Below, piece after piece: positions 1-6,969 of a stretch of DNA of 19,047 bases. The DNA comes from Frankiales bacterium. Its GTDB lineage: Bacteria; Actinomycetota; Actinomycetes; Mycobacteriales; SCTD01. The position numbers and the translations under genes were made by a program. Location of the stretch: assembly GCA_025965735.1 (NCBI GenBank), contig JAOPWK010000175.1, positions 1-19,047 on the forward strand. The letters run 5' to 3'. The first letter of the stretch is position 1, and every line of letters starts with the position of its first letter. A model generated the notes under the pieces. It did not search any database, had not been told where the DNA came from, and saw only the letters and a list, made by a program, of their open reading frames with translations.

Positions 1-1
1 C

Positions 2-46
2 CACTACCGCTGGCTTGCCTCTGCTGTCCGCGACATCTCCGCCTGA
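2..46 (+). CDS. possible 3' end of an unidentified gene (partial)
   Basis: Reading frame 2 is open from the window edge to a TGA at 44-46 and would give the last 14 residues of a protein (HYRWLASAVRDISA). The fragment is too short to assign to a family. Codon third positions are less GC-biased (CTT, TCT, GCT) than in the clear genes of the window, so it may also be chance. The upstream sequence lies outside the window. Confidence 0.25.
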   Translation, partial: HYRWLASAVRDISA

Positions 47-287
47 CGGTGCGGCCGTCCCCATCCGCGCACCCCTGCCCTGGCGTCGTCGCTCTGCTGC
101 TGCCTGAACGCGGATCCCGCAGCGCACGGCCCGACCAGTCGAACACCGACCGCATCAGTCGGATCGGCAACAGCGGACTGCCAACGCGCTGTGCGCGAGG
201 CCGTGCAGGGAGAAGCCAGACCCTCGTCATCTTGGGCCAGGCGAGGACGCGGCAGAGGGCGTCAGCGCAGCCGCTTGAGGGCCATTC

Positions 288-307
288 AGTCCGCAAAAAG
301 TCCGCAA
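288..307. repeat. 9-bp direct repeat, 11-bp period
   Basis: AGTCCGCAA occurs at 288-296 and again at 299-307, separated by two A residues, so the two copies start 11 bp apart, about one helical turn. Tandem sites phased like this are typical of protein-binding sites (regulator or recombinase arm sites). The copy number of two and the short length also allow chance. Confidence 0.4.
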
Positions 308-329
308 GAGAAACCACACAGGACCGACC

Positions 330-364
330 CTGACCTACCTCCACATCACAAAACCGCAGGTCAG
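330..364. repeat. 7-bp inverted repeat with 21-nt loop
   Basis: CTGACCT at 330-336 is the exact complement of AGGTCAG at 358-364. The long loop makes an RNA hairpin weak. It could be a regulator site or part of the 5' region of the cold-shock gene. Function unknown. Confidence 0.3.
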
Positions 365-488
365 AGGGGGTGAGCCTCTCGAGCCCCGTTCAACAACGCA
401 CGCATGCGACTTTCCGCTTCAACGTCTGAGCCGCCCGGCTGCTGAGCGAGAATGGGAGCCCACCCGATCTCTCGACTTGGAGCCTCCC

Positions 489-1430
489 GTGCCGCAAGGG
501 TCAGTCCGCTGGTTCGACCCCGAGAGGGGCTTCGGCTTCCTGGCGCCCGAGGACGGCAGCGCCGATCTGTTCGTGCACGTGTCCGAGATCGTCGCCGACA
601 GCGGCGGGACCCGGCTGCTGCGCGAGGGGCAGGCCGTCGAGTTCGAGGTCGGCCAGGGCGACCGCGGTCCGCAGGCACGTGGCGTCCGCGTCACCGGTGA
701 CATGGCCGCGGGCGCAGCCCTTGGCGTGCTGGGCACCGTCAAGTGGTACGAGCCGGCCAAGGGCTACGGCTTCGCCACCCCCGACGGCGGCACGTCGGAG
801 GTGTTCCTGCACAGCTCGGCCATCGTCACCGGCGGCGTCGTCACGGCGGGACAGCGCGTCGCCTTCCTCGTCGGCGAGGGCGAGGGCGAGCATGGGCCGC
901 AGGCGGAGCACGTGGTCCCGCTGGGCGCCGCTGCCGTGCAGGACGCTGCGGACGACGGCGCCGACGGCACCGTGTCCTGGTACGACGAGGGCAAGGGCTT
1001 CGGGTTCATCGCTCCTGACGACGGAGGCCAGGACGTCTTCGTCCAGGTCCGCGCGCTGGCCGACGGGCTGACGTGGCTGGAAGAGGGCGACCGCGTCGTG
1101 TACGAGGTGGTGCAGGGCGACAAGGGTCCGCAGGCCCGGGACCTGCAGCTCGTACGAGGGGCCGGGACAACGGCCGCTCCGGCGGCAGCAGCCGCCACGG
1201 CGCACCCGAAGGGACGCTCGGCGCCTGCCCGTCCCGGCGAGGGCGTGGTGGCGCGCTACGACGCGGAGCGCGGGTTCGGCTTCATCACGCCGGACGCGGG
1301 TGGCGCCGACCTGTTCGTGCACATGTCGGTGCTCGTCGACGCCGAGCCGCTGCAGAAGGGCGAGCGGGTCCGGTACGGGATCCGTCAGAGCGACCGCGGC
1401 CCGCAGGCAGACCGCGTCGAGCGCGCCTGA
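489..1430 (+). CDS. tetra-cold-shock-domain protein
   Basis: A 313-aa protein made of four cold-shock domains (CSDs), the small OB-fold that binds single-stranded RNA and DNA. Counting from GTG 489, the domains lie at about residues 4-68, 82-143, 159-221 and 251-312; a linker rich in Ala and Pro precedes the last. Each has an RNP1-like core (RGFGF, KGYGF, KGFGF, RGFGF) and a GDRGPQA-like C-terminal turn. RNP2 is DLFVH, EVFLH, DVFVQ and DLFVH, so domain 3 has Gln in place of the conserved His. Domain 4 begins VVARYD where the others have a KWY/RWF-type Trp. GTG 489 has GGAG at 479-482 with a 6-nt spacer, so I prefer it to the in-frame TTG at 477. Ordinary bacterial CspA-type proteins are about 70 aa with one domain. 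The likely role is binding of RNA or single-stranded DNA in the cytoplasm; targets are unknown. Confidence 0.9.
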   Translation: MPQGSVRWFDPERGFGFLAPEDGSADLFVHVSEIVADSGGTRLLREGQAVEFEVGQGDRGPQARGVRVTGDMAAGAALGVLGTVKWYEPAKGYGFATPDGGTSEVFLHSSAIVTGGVVTAGQRVAFLVGEGEGEHGPQAEHVVPLGAAAVQDAADDGADGTVSWYDEGKGFGFIAPDDGGQDVFVQVRALADGLTWLEEGDRVVYEVVQGDKGPQARDLQLVRGAGTTAAPAAAAATAHPKGRSAPARPGEGVVARYDAERGFGFITPDAGGADLFVHMSVLVDAEPLQKGERVRYGIRQSDRGPQADRVERA

Positions 1431-1493
1431 GCGTTCCGCCGGGCGCTCGGCATCGTCGCTGTCGTCCGCCGAGGCCAGCCTGGGGCCTGCGGA

Positions 1494-1776
1494 TCAGGTC
1501 TTGGCGAGGACGTCGAGCATGAAGCGGTGGAACTCCGCCGGCTGCTCGAACAGCGGCCGGTGGCCCGAGGTGCTGAAGACGGAGCGCTGCTTGAGCGACC
1601 GTCGGTCCGCCAGCGCAGCAGCTCGAACACCAGCACGTACGTGAGCGGAGCGAGCAGCATCGCCACCGACTGCGCAGGATCCAGCCTGCTCCCGTCCCGA
1701 CCAGTGCTCCCGCCGTGAGGACGGTCAGGGCCTGGCCGGTGGTGACCGGGCCACCTGGGAGCCAGACCGCGGTCAC
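1494..1776 (-). pseudogene. alpha/beta-hydrolase gene remnant, internally deleted and frameshifted
   Basis: From GTG 1776 the frame reads MTAVWLPGGPVTTG, then hydrophobic sequence ending GWILRSRW. It continues one frame over as AMLLAPLTYVLVFELLRW, a typical membrane-anchored N-terminus. The shift fits loss of one G at about 1661-1663 (TGGCGATG where TGGGCGATG is expected). Shortly after RTDG (about 1600) a third frame reads SGHRPLFEQPAEFHRFMLDVLAKT and stops at 1494-1496. That is the classic C-terminal end of an alpha/beta hydrolase, where the GHRP segment carries the catalytic His region. The middle, including the nucleophile-elbow domain, is missing. A complete member would be several hundred residues; this remnant spans under 100 codons. 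It follows the nitroreductase-like gene and has its own palindromic operator upstream. The call rests on family memory, not on an alignment. Confidence 0.75.
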
Positions 1777-1803
1777 GGCGCCGTCGGGGTCCTACGTTTC
1801 CAG

Positions 1804-1816
1804 TCTACGCCGTAGA
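1804..1816. promoter_or_regulatory. TetR-type operator, site 1 (ahead of hydrolase remnant)
   Basis: TCTACGCCGTAGA is a 13-bp palindrome with 6-bp arms around a central base. Its reading on the minus strand encodes the last residues and TAG stop (1805-1807) of the nitroreductase-like protein, so the site is embedded in that gene's 3' end. A minus-strand -10-like TAGACT (1802-1807) overlaps it, so bound repressor would block transcription into the hydrolase remnant. It matches the site at 6120-6132 in 11 of 13 bases. Confidence 0.65.
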
Positions 1817-2194
1817 ATGGTGCGACGGCTCGGGCACCTGGTCGCCGTGGCGCTGCACGACCTCGGCCACAACCTCGACCGCGGCTTCGTGGCGTACTGC
1901 ATGGGCGAGCGTCCTGTGCTGGTGGCCGGCCAGGTGCAGCGTCACGGCGCGCGGGGTCGTGAAGTTGTGCCACCACTGCTTGCGGTCCGGCATGCCGACC
2001 TGCACCCGCGCGAGGCCGTCGTCGAGTCGGTACAGCACGACGAGCTGGTGCGTCCGTCCGGTGCGTCTTCCGACGTACTCGACGACAGCGAGGCGTCGCC
2101 CGAGGACCACCCCCGCCCTGCTCTTCAGCAGGACCACCAGGAGCGGGTTGGCGACGGCGTTCGTCACGGAGAAGGATCCACACGTCCTCGTCAT
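1805..2194 (-). CDS. nitroreductase/deazaflavin-dependent oxidoreductase family protein
   Basis: About 129 residues. The pattern NPLLVVLLKSRAG, then a strand with EYVGRRTGRTHQLVVLY, a GMPDRKQWWHNF motif and a THL-type strand, is that of the small split-barrel DDN-like family (formerly DUF385). Members often use reduced F420 or bind quinones and nitro compounds. Substrate cannot be read from sequence. ATG 2194 has GAGG only 2 nt upstream, which is too close for a good ribosome-binding site. An in-frame GTG at 2209 is the alternative start. It lies downstream of the ABC permease on the same strand, with a 7-bp hairpin in the 130-bp gap, so cotranscription is possible but may be attenuated. The stop codon lies inside a TetR-type palindrome. 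Confidence 0.75.
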   Translation of the reverse strand: MTRTCGSFSVTNAVANPLLVVLLKSRAGVVLGRRLAVVEYVGRRTGRTHQLVVLYRLDDGLARVQVGMPDRKQWWHNFTTPRAVTLHLAGHQHRTLAHAVRHEAAVEVVAEVVQRHGDQVPEPSHHSTA

Positions 2195-2308
2195 GTCCTC
2201 ACCGTGCACCTGCGCGTGCGGTGCCGACAGTGTCGAAGGTCCCGAGGAGGTGCGGAAGGCGGCAAGGGGCAGGAGCCGAACCGCCGGGGCGGCTCACGCC
2301 TCATCGCC

Positions 2309-2328
2309 CGCGCCGGTGGGACGGCGCG
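2309..2328 (-). terminator. possible terminator hairpin after ABC permease
   Basis: CGCGCCG (2309-2315) and CGGCGCG (2322-2328) form a 7-bp GC stem with a 6-nt loop, 11 nt past the permease stop codon at 2340. There is no T-run on the minus strand, so termination would be inefficient or Rho-assisted. Confidence 0.35.
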
Positions 2329-2339
2329 CCGCGCGCTCG

Positions 2340-4853
2340 TCACGTGGTCGCCACTGCGGCGAGGACGTTGAGCTTTGCCGCGCGGCGGGCGGGAAGGACC
2401 GCCGCGACGACGCCGGTGACAGCAGCCGCGGCGATGAAGAGCGTGAGCCGGCCCAAGGGGATGGCGAGCGCAGTGATCCCCTGGTCCTGCAGGCCCTGCT
2501 GGAGGGCGATGCCGAACCCGATCCCCAGGGCGATGCCGAGCAGTGCTCCGAAGACGGCGACGATGACGGCCTCGCTCGTGATCATCCGGCGGGTCTGGCC
2601 GCGCGACAGCCCGATCGCCCGGAGCAGTCCGAGCTCGCGCGTGCGGTCGATGACCGACAGCGCCAGGGTGTTGACGATGCCGAGCACGGCGATCGCGACC
2701 GACAGCAGGAGCAGGACGTTGAGGAACGCCATGGCGGTGTCGATCTGGGAGGTCGCGCTGTCGGCCAGCTCCTGACGGTTGCGGAGCTGCGCACTCGGGA
2801 GGGCAGCGGTGACGGCCTCCACCGACTCCCGTAGGGCGGCAGCGCTGACGCCGGGCCTGGCGGAGAGCAGCAGGACGGTGTCCTCGGCCGTGGCGAAGCC
2901 GGAGGCGGCAGAGCTGTCCAGGAGGTACTTGCTCGCCAGCAGGTTCGCGCGGTACGTGCCGACGACCAGGTAGCTGCGCGGCTCGCTGCGGGGCAGCTGC
3001 ACCGTGGCCTGGCTGCCGACCTGCAGAGCCTGCCGACTCGCCTCGTCCTGGTCGACCAGCATCCGCCCTGGCGCCAAGGCGGTGACGTCGCCGCTGACCT
3101 GCTCGAGGACCATCGAGCGGCCGATCGCGGGACCCGGCAGCGTCGTCACGTTCGTCAGGGAGCTCCCCACCTTGGCCTGTCCCAGGTGCAGCCCGTCGGC
3201 GTGCGCGACCTCGGGCAGTGCAGCCAGCTCGCGTGCCACCGCGACCGGGATGCCCTGCTCCCCTGGCAGCTGGAGGACCAGGTCGGCTCCGAGCGCAGCC
3301 GGGATGTCGCTGCCGAAGCTGGCCTTGGCCGAGGCCCCCACCACGCTGACGGCACTGACCATGGCCAGGCCGATCATGAGGGCGGTCGCTGTCGTGGCGG
3401 TGCGCCGAGGGTTGCGCATGGCGTTCAGCCGTCCCAGCCGACCGGGCACGCGGTGCGTCAGCGGCGCCCCCAGCAGTCGCGCGGCTGAGGTGCTGAGCAG
3501 CGGCGCGAGTGCAGCGACGGCCAGTACGGTCAGGACGCACCCCGCGGCGAGCAGCGGCAGCCGCCCGCCTGCACCGACCACGAGCAGACCGAGACCGGGG
3601 AGCAGGAGCAGCACGCCGACCACCGTCGCCAGGCCCGTGCTGGCCTGCCCCGGAGCCGCGCCGCGCATGGCCTCCACCGGCCGCACAGCGGAGGCCCGGT
3701 GCGCCGGCAGCAGCGCGGCCACGACAGTGATGAGCACGCCGACGACCAGGCTGAGCAGGACGGTGCGGGGGCTGACCACCAGCGGTCCTGTCGGCAGGGT
3801 GGCCCCGAAGGTGCCGACGAGCTCGCGCAGGCCGAGGGCGACGAGCAGGCCGAGGCCGATGCCGATGCCGGACGCGACGAGGCCGACCACGATCGCTTCG
3901 GCCAGCACGCTGCTCGTCACCTGCGTCCGGCTCGCGCCGAGAGCGCGGAGCACGGCGAGCTCTCGCTGCCGCTGCGCGACGAGGATGCTGAACGTGTTGA
4001 AGATCAGGAAGGCCCCGACGAAGAGCGCGACGCCGGCGAAGGCCAGCAGCAGCGTGCTGAAGAAGCCCAGGCCGGACTTGACCGCGGTGGCTGACTCGGC
4101 CGCGATCTGCGCCCCGGTGGCGATCTCGACGGTGTCCGGCATCTGCTGGGTCAGGCGCTGCTGCAGGTCCGGCACGGACACGCCGTCGGCCGCGGCGATG
4201 CGCACGGTGTCGTACTCGCCGGGCCGCCCCAGGAGGCGCTCGGCGGTCCTCTGCTCGAAGGCGACGATGCTGGCTCCGCCCAGGTTGTCGCTGTCGCCGA
4301 GGCCGAAGGTGCCGGTGAGGAGGGCTTCCTGGCGGCCGCTGGCGAGCAGCAGCGTGATGCGCTCGCCGACGTGCAGCCCCGCCTTCTGCGCGGTCGTCAC
4401 GTCCAGCGCCACCTCACCCGAGCCGGCGGGGGCCCGCCCCTGGCGCAGGGACATCGGCGAGGTCGCCGGGTTCCCGTCGTAGTTGATGCCGCTGGAGGGA
4501 GCGCCGCCGGTCTCGTAGGCGGCGCCGTCGCTGCGGAGGACCTGCGCGTAGCTGCTGACGTCGCCGGTCGCTGCGCGCACTCCCGGCAGAGCGGTGATGG
4601 CCGGGAGCAGCGCGGCTGGCACCGGCTTGCGCAGCACGGTCGGACCTGTTGCGCCGTCGATGGCGACCTGCCCGCGGACCTCGAGGTCGGTCTGGGCGTT
4701 GACCTTCACGAACAGGTCCTCGAAGACCCGTCCGAGGGTGTCGGTCAGCGTGAGGGACCCGGCGACGAACGCCACGCCCAGGACGATCGCCGAGGTCGAC
4801 AGCAGCAGGCGCAGCTTGCGGACGAGCAGGCTCCGCAGCATCACGCGGATCAT
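2340..4853 (-). CDS. ABC transporter permease, FtsX/MacB type
   Basis: An 837-aa integral membrane protein. An N-terminal membrane segment (about residues 15-38) is followed by a large extracytoplasmic domain of about 220 residues. Next come three helices of a first FtsX domain (LAFAGVALFVGAFLIFNTFSI ... RQRELAVLRALGASRTQV), two further hydrophobic segments and a second N-terminal-like helix. After a second extracytoplasmic domain, a final FtsX domain carries the RTRELGLLRAIGLSRGQ coupling motif and ends in a basic RRAAKLNV tail. This duplicated ten-helix layout is usual for actinobacterial permeases that move lipids, peptides or drugs rather than small nutrients. The open frame runs further upstream, but ATG 4853 overlaps the ATPase stop as ATGA, which fixes the start. 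It works with the ATPase encoded just upstream. The substrate is unknown. Confidence 0.93.
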   Translation of the reverse strand: MIRVMLRSLLVRKLRLLLSTSAIVLGVAFVAGSLTLTDTLGRVFEDLFVKVNAQTDLEVRGQVAIDGATGPTVLRKPVPAALLPAITALPGVRAATGDVSSYAQVLRSDGAAYETGGAPSSGINYDGNPATSPMSLRQGRAPAGSGEVALDVTTAQKAGLHVGERITLLLASGRQEALLTGTFGLGDSDNLGGASIVAFEQRTAERLLGRPGEYDTVRIAAADGVSVPDLQQRLTQQMPDTVEIATGAQIAAESATAVKSGLGFFSTLLLAFAGVALFVGAFLIFNTFSILVAQRQRELAVLRALGASRTQVTSSVLAEAIVVGLVASGIGIGLGLLVALGLRELVGTFGATLPTGPLVVSPRTVLLSLVVGVLITVVAALLPAHRASAVRPVEAMRGAAPGQASTGLATVVGVLLLLPGLGLLVVGAGGRLPLLAAGCVLTVLAVAALAPLLSTSAARLLGAPLTHRVPGRLGRLNAMRNPRRTATTATALMIGLAMVSAVSVVGASAKASFGSDIPAALGADLVLQLPGEQGIPVAVARELAALPEVAHADGLHLGQAKVGSSLTNVTTLPGPAIGRSMVLEQVSGDVTALAPGRMLVDQDEASRQALQVGSQATVQLPRSEPRSYLVVGTYRANLLASKYLLDSSAASGFATAEDTVLLLSARPGVSAAALRESVEAVTAALPSAQLRNRQELADSATSQIDTAMAFLNVLLLLSVAIAVLGIVNTLALSVIDRTRELGLLRAIGLSRGQTRRMITSEAVIVAVFGALLGIALGIGFGIALQQGLQDQGITALAIPLGRLTLFIAAAAVTGVVAAVLPARRAAKLNVLAAVATT

Positions 4854-5593
4854 GCGGGCACCCCCTCGAGCAGCTTGATCTCGTCGAGGACGGACTCCGC
4901 GGTGGGGTTGACGATCTCGTCGACCAGGCGTCCGTCGGCGAGGAAGACGACGCGGTCGGCGTACGAGGCGGCGACGGGGTCGTGCGTCACCATCACGACG
5001 GTCTGCCCGAGCTCGCTGACGCAGCGGCGCAGCAGTCCCAGCACCTCGGCGCCGGCTCGTGAGTCGATGTTGCCGGTGGGCTCGTCGGCGAAGACGATGG
5101 CCGGCTTCGCGAGCAGCGCGCGAGCGACGGCCACCCGCTGCTGCTGCCCGCCGGACATCGCGTCCGGGCGGTGGTCCAGCCGGTCGCCCAGCCCCACTGC
5201 CGCCACGATCTGCGCCAGCCACACCGGGTCCGGCGTGCGGCCGGCGATGTCCATGGGCAGCGTGATGTTCTCGCGGGCGTTCAGTGTCGGGAGCAGGTTG
5301 AACTGCTGGAAGATGAAGCCGATCTCGTCCCGGCGCAGCGCCGTCAGGTCCTTGTCCTTCATGGCCGACAACGGGGTGTCGCCGATCCAGCACTCGCCAC
5401 CGGTGGCGGTGTCCAGGCCGGCCATGACGTTCATGAGCGTCGACTTCCCGGAGCCCGACGGCCCCATGATGGCCGTGAACGCTCCGGTGTCGAACGCCAC
5501 CGTGACACCTGCCAGCGCGTGCACGGTCGTGTCGCCCGACCCGTACGTCTTGGCGAGCTCGAGCGAGCGGGCGGCCGGTCCAGTCGTGGTCAT
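4850..5593 (-). CDS. ABC transporter ATP-binding protein, MacB/LolD type
   Basis: A 247-aa ATPase that powers the permease downstream. Visible motifs in order are Walker A GPSGSGKST, the Q-loop in FIFQQFNLLPTL, the signature MSGGQQQRVAVARAL, Walker B IVFADEPTG, and the switch His in VMVTHD. The FQQFNLLPTLNARENITLP segment is typical of the MacB/LolD subfamily paired with FtsX-type permeases. ATG 5593 has GAGG 8 nt upstream and is preferred over an in-frame GTG at 5614. Its TGA overlaps the permease ATG (ATGA), so the two subunits are translationally coupled. It lies 78 nt downstream of the unknown gene ending at 5672, probably in one transcription unit starting near the TetR operator. Confidence 0.95.
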   Translation of the reverse strand: MTTTGPAARSLELAKTYGSGDTTVHALAGVTVAFDTGAFTAIMGPSGSGKSTLMNVMAGLDTATGGECWIGDTPLSAMKDKDLTALRRDEIGFIFQQFNLLPTLNARENITLPMDIAGRTPDPVWLAQIVAAVGLGDRLDHRPDAMSGGQQQRVAVARALLAKPAIVFADEPTGNIDSRAGAEVLGLLRRCVSELGQTVVMVTHDPVAASYADRVVFLADGRLVDEIVNPTAESVLDEIKLLEGVPA

Positions 5594-5671
5594 GGCTCCA
5601 GCCTCACGAGTCACCGGTGCCCGCGCCAGAGGCGAACGTCCCGGACAGGCGGCTCGCCCGGACGGGCAGGC

Positions 5672-6052
5672 TCAGCGGGTGGCGGCAGCCTCCGGGACGG
5701 CGGGCAGCCCGTCTGCCCTGTGGCTCGAGATCGTCACGTCGACCAGCGCGCCTGCGGGGCCGACGGCGTGCAGCCGACGTGGTGTCGCGACCGCGGTGTC
5801 GTACCGGAAGCGGAACCGCGCCCACCCGTGGCCGGTCTCTGCGACCAGCGCCCTAGCCAGTCGCCGGGCGATCGGCCACGTCACGCGGATGCCGGGACGT
5901 CCCAGACCGACGGCCGTGCAGCAGGACCAGGTCCAGTCCGAACACCCGGGACAGGGGGCGACGGCGACCCCGGCCGGTGGACCGTTCGGCTCTCTGCGGC
6001 GCGCTTGCCCATGCGGCGGGAGCCGTCCGCCGTGGTCGGGCGTGACCGTCAT
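5672..6052 (-). CDS. hypothetical protein, divergent from TetR
   Basis: A 126-residue frame with a good start: ATG 6052 is preceded by AGAGG at about 8 nt. Third codon positions are mostly G or C, most consistently in the C-terminal two thirds (about residue 50 on), supporting real coding. I do not recognise a family. The C-terminal half (RVTWPIARRLARALV ... ARFRFRYDTAVATP) looks like a folded alpha/beta segment, while the first 40 residues are Pro- and Arg-rich and hold four Cys (CPGC, SCC). A competing frame over 5853-5960 reads VFGLDLVLLHG, so a frameshifted remnant of a longer protein cannot be excluded. It is the first gene of the minus-strand ABC cluster, next to the TetR operator, so it is probably repressed by that regulator. 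Confidence 0.5.
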   Translation of the reverse strand: MTVTPDHGGRLPPHGQARRREPNGPPAGVAVAPCPGCSDWTWSCCTAVGLGRPGIRVTWPIARRLARALVAETGHGWARFRFRYDTAVATPRRLHAVGPAGALVDVTISSHRADGLPAVPEAAATR

Positions 6053-6119
6053 GGTGTCGCCTCTGCTCCTGGGACGTCGCGGTCCTGGTACGGCAGCACG
6101 TCGGGTCCTGCGGCGCCTG

Positions 6120-6132
6120 TCTACGATGTAGA
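6120..6132. promoter_or_regulatory. TetR-type operator, site 2 (TetR/ABC divergent promoter)
   Basis: TCTACGATGTAGA, with 5-bp palindromic arms, sits in the 118-bp gap between tetR (start 6171) and the divergent gene (start 6052). Plus-strand -10-like hexamers TACGAT (6122-6127) and TAGAGT (6129-6134) overlap it, as does a weaker minus-strand candidate. Occupancy would therefore shut off tetR and probably the ABC cluster. CTAC-N3-GTAG-type half sites are common for regulators of the TetR_C_1 group. Confidence 0.7.
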
Positions 6133-6170
6133 GTCACACAGCAGGTGCGGATCCGTGGCGGGGAGGACGC

Positions 6171-6878
6171 ATGACCAAGGACGGCGCTCGACCCAGTGCT
6201 CGACCCCGGCTGAGCCGGGAGATCGTGCTGCAGGCCGCGTTGCGCCTCGTCGACGAGGAGGGGCTCGACGCGCTCACGATGAGGCGCCTCGGCCAGGAGC
6301 TGGACCGGGACCCGATGGCCCTGTACCGCTACGCCACCAGCCGGGCCGAGCTGCTCGACGGGGTGGCGGAGCTCGTCCTCGCCCAGCTGGACATGCCGAC
6401 CGACGTGCCCGACTGGCAGGCGCAGCTGCGCCGCACGGCGCACGACTTCCGGCAGCTGGCCCTGGCCCACCCGAACGTCGTCCCGCTGATCGTCACCCGG
6501 CCGCTGGCCACGCCCCTGGCTCTGCGTCCGATCGGGACCCTGAGGCCGCTGGAGCAGATGCTGGAGCTGCTCGTCCGCGCCGGCTACACGCCTGTGCGGG
6601 CCCTGCACGTCTACCGCAGCTACTGGGGCCTGCTGCACGGTCACATCCTGAACGAGCTCCAGGAGGTGGTCGTCGATCCCGAGGAGACCGACGCCTTGCT
6701 GCGACTCGGTCTGCACCGCTTGCCGAACAAGGACTTCCCCCGCCTGCGCGGCCTGGCCAAGGCGCTGCTCGCGGGCTACGACGGTGCCGCGGCGCTGGAC
6801 GAGAGCCTCGACCTGCTCCTGAGCGGGCTCACCGGCGACACGCCGGCACCTCGCAAGGTGCGAGCCCGCAAGGCGTAG
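6171..6878 (+). CDS. TetR/AcrR family transcriptional regulator
   Basis: A 235-aa repressor. Residues about 13-60 form the N-terminal helix-turn-helix domain (RLSREIVLQAALRLVDEEG, LTMRRLGQELDRDPMALYRY). The MRRLGQELDRDPMALYRY recognition region is typical of the class with a TetR_C_1 ligand domain, which fills the remainder. The start ATG has GGGAGG 4-5 nt upstream. It is transcribed away from the ABC cluster, with a palindromic site in the shared promoter, so autorepression and control of the divergent genes are likely. A second matching site fronts the dead alpha/beta hydrolase at 1776, which suggests that hydrolase was an original target. The ligand is unknown. Confidence 0.93.
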   Translation: MTKDGARPSARPRLSREIVLQAALRLVDEEGLDALTMRRLGQELDRDPMALYRYATSRAELLDGVAELVLAQLDMPTDVPDWQAQLRRTAHDFRQLALAHPNVVPLIVTRPLATPLALRPIGTLRPLEQMLELLVRAGYTPVRALHVYRSYWGLLHGHILNELQEVVVDPEETDALLRLGLHRLPNKDFPRLRGLAKALLAGYDGAAALDESLDLLLSGLTGDTPAPRKVRARKA

Positions 6879-6927
6879 ACGACCTCCGCGCGACCGTCGA
6901 GCTGCTGCTGAGGCCGGGCCGGACACA

Positions 6928-6961
6928 GCACGAAGGCCCGCCTTCCGGCGGACCTTCGTGC
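6928..6961. terminator. bidirectional terminator between tetR and membrane gene
   Basis: GCACGAAGGCCCGCC (6928-6942) pairs with GGCGGACCTTCGTGC (6947-6961) across a TTCC loop, 14 of 15 positions matching. It lies between two convergent genes (stops at 6878 and 6970), so it can serve both. Confidence 0.85.
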
Positions 6962-6969
6962 CATGTCCG

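Larger units (their letters stand above)
47..476. other. 430-bp stretch without a convincing gene
   Basis: Several short overlapping frames exist here, but none has a plausible ribosome-binding site or a recognisable product. The stretch around 285-360 is noticeably richer in A than the rest of the window (runs such as CAAAAAG and ACAAAACC) and contains a 9-bp direct repeat and a 7-bp inverted repeat, listed separately. It could hold regulatory DNA for the cold-shock gene downstream, or a scar of a past insertion. I see no tRNA or integrase. Confidence 0.5.

Noticed and set aside
1..476. Integrase attachment site or tRNA at the left end
   Set aside because: The A-rich repeats suggested an att region, but no tRNA cloverleaf, integrase or flanking duplicate is visible.
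501..1322. Long minus-strand open frame opposite the cold-shock gene
   Set aside because: It is a shadow of the plus-strand gene in GC-rich DNA; it has no recognisable domain and no ribosome-binding site, while the plus strand gives four clear CSDs.
4854..5393. 180-residue N-terminal extension of the permease frame
   Set aside because: It overlaps the ABC ATPase in another frame and is Arg/Pro-rich; the ATGA junction at 4850-4853 fixes the permease start.
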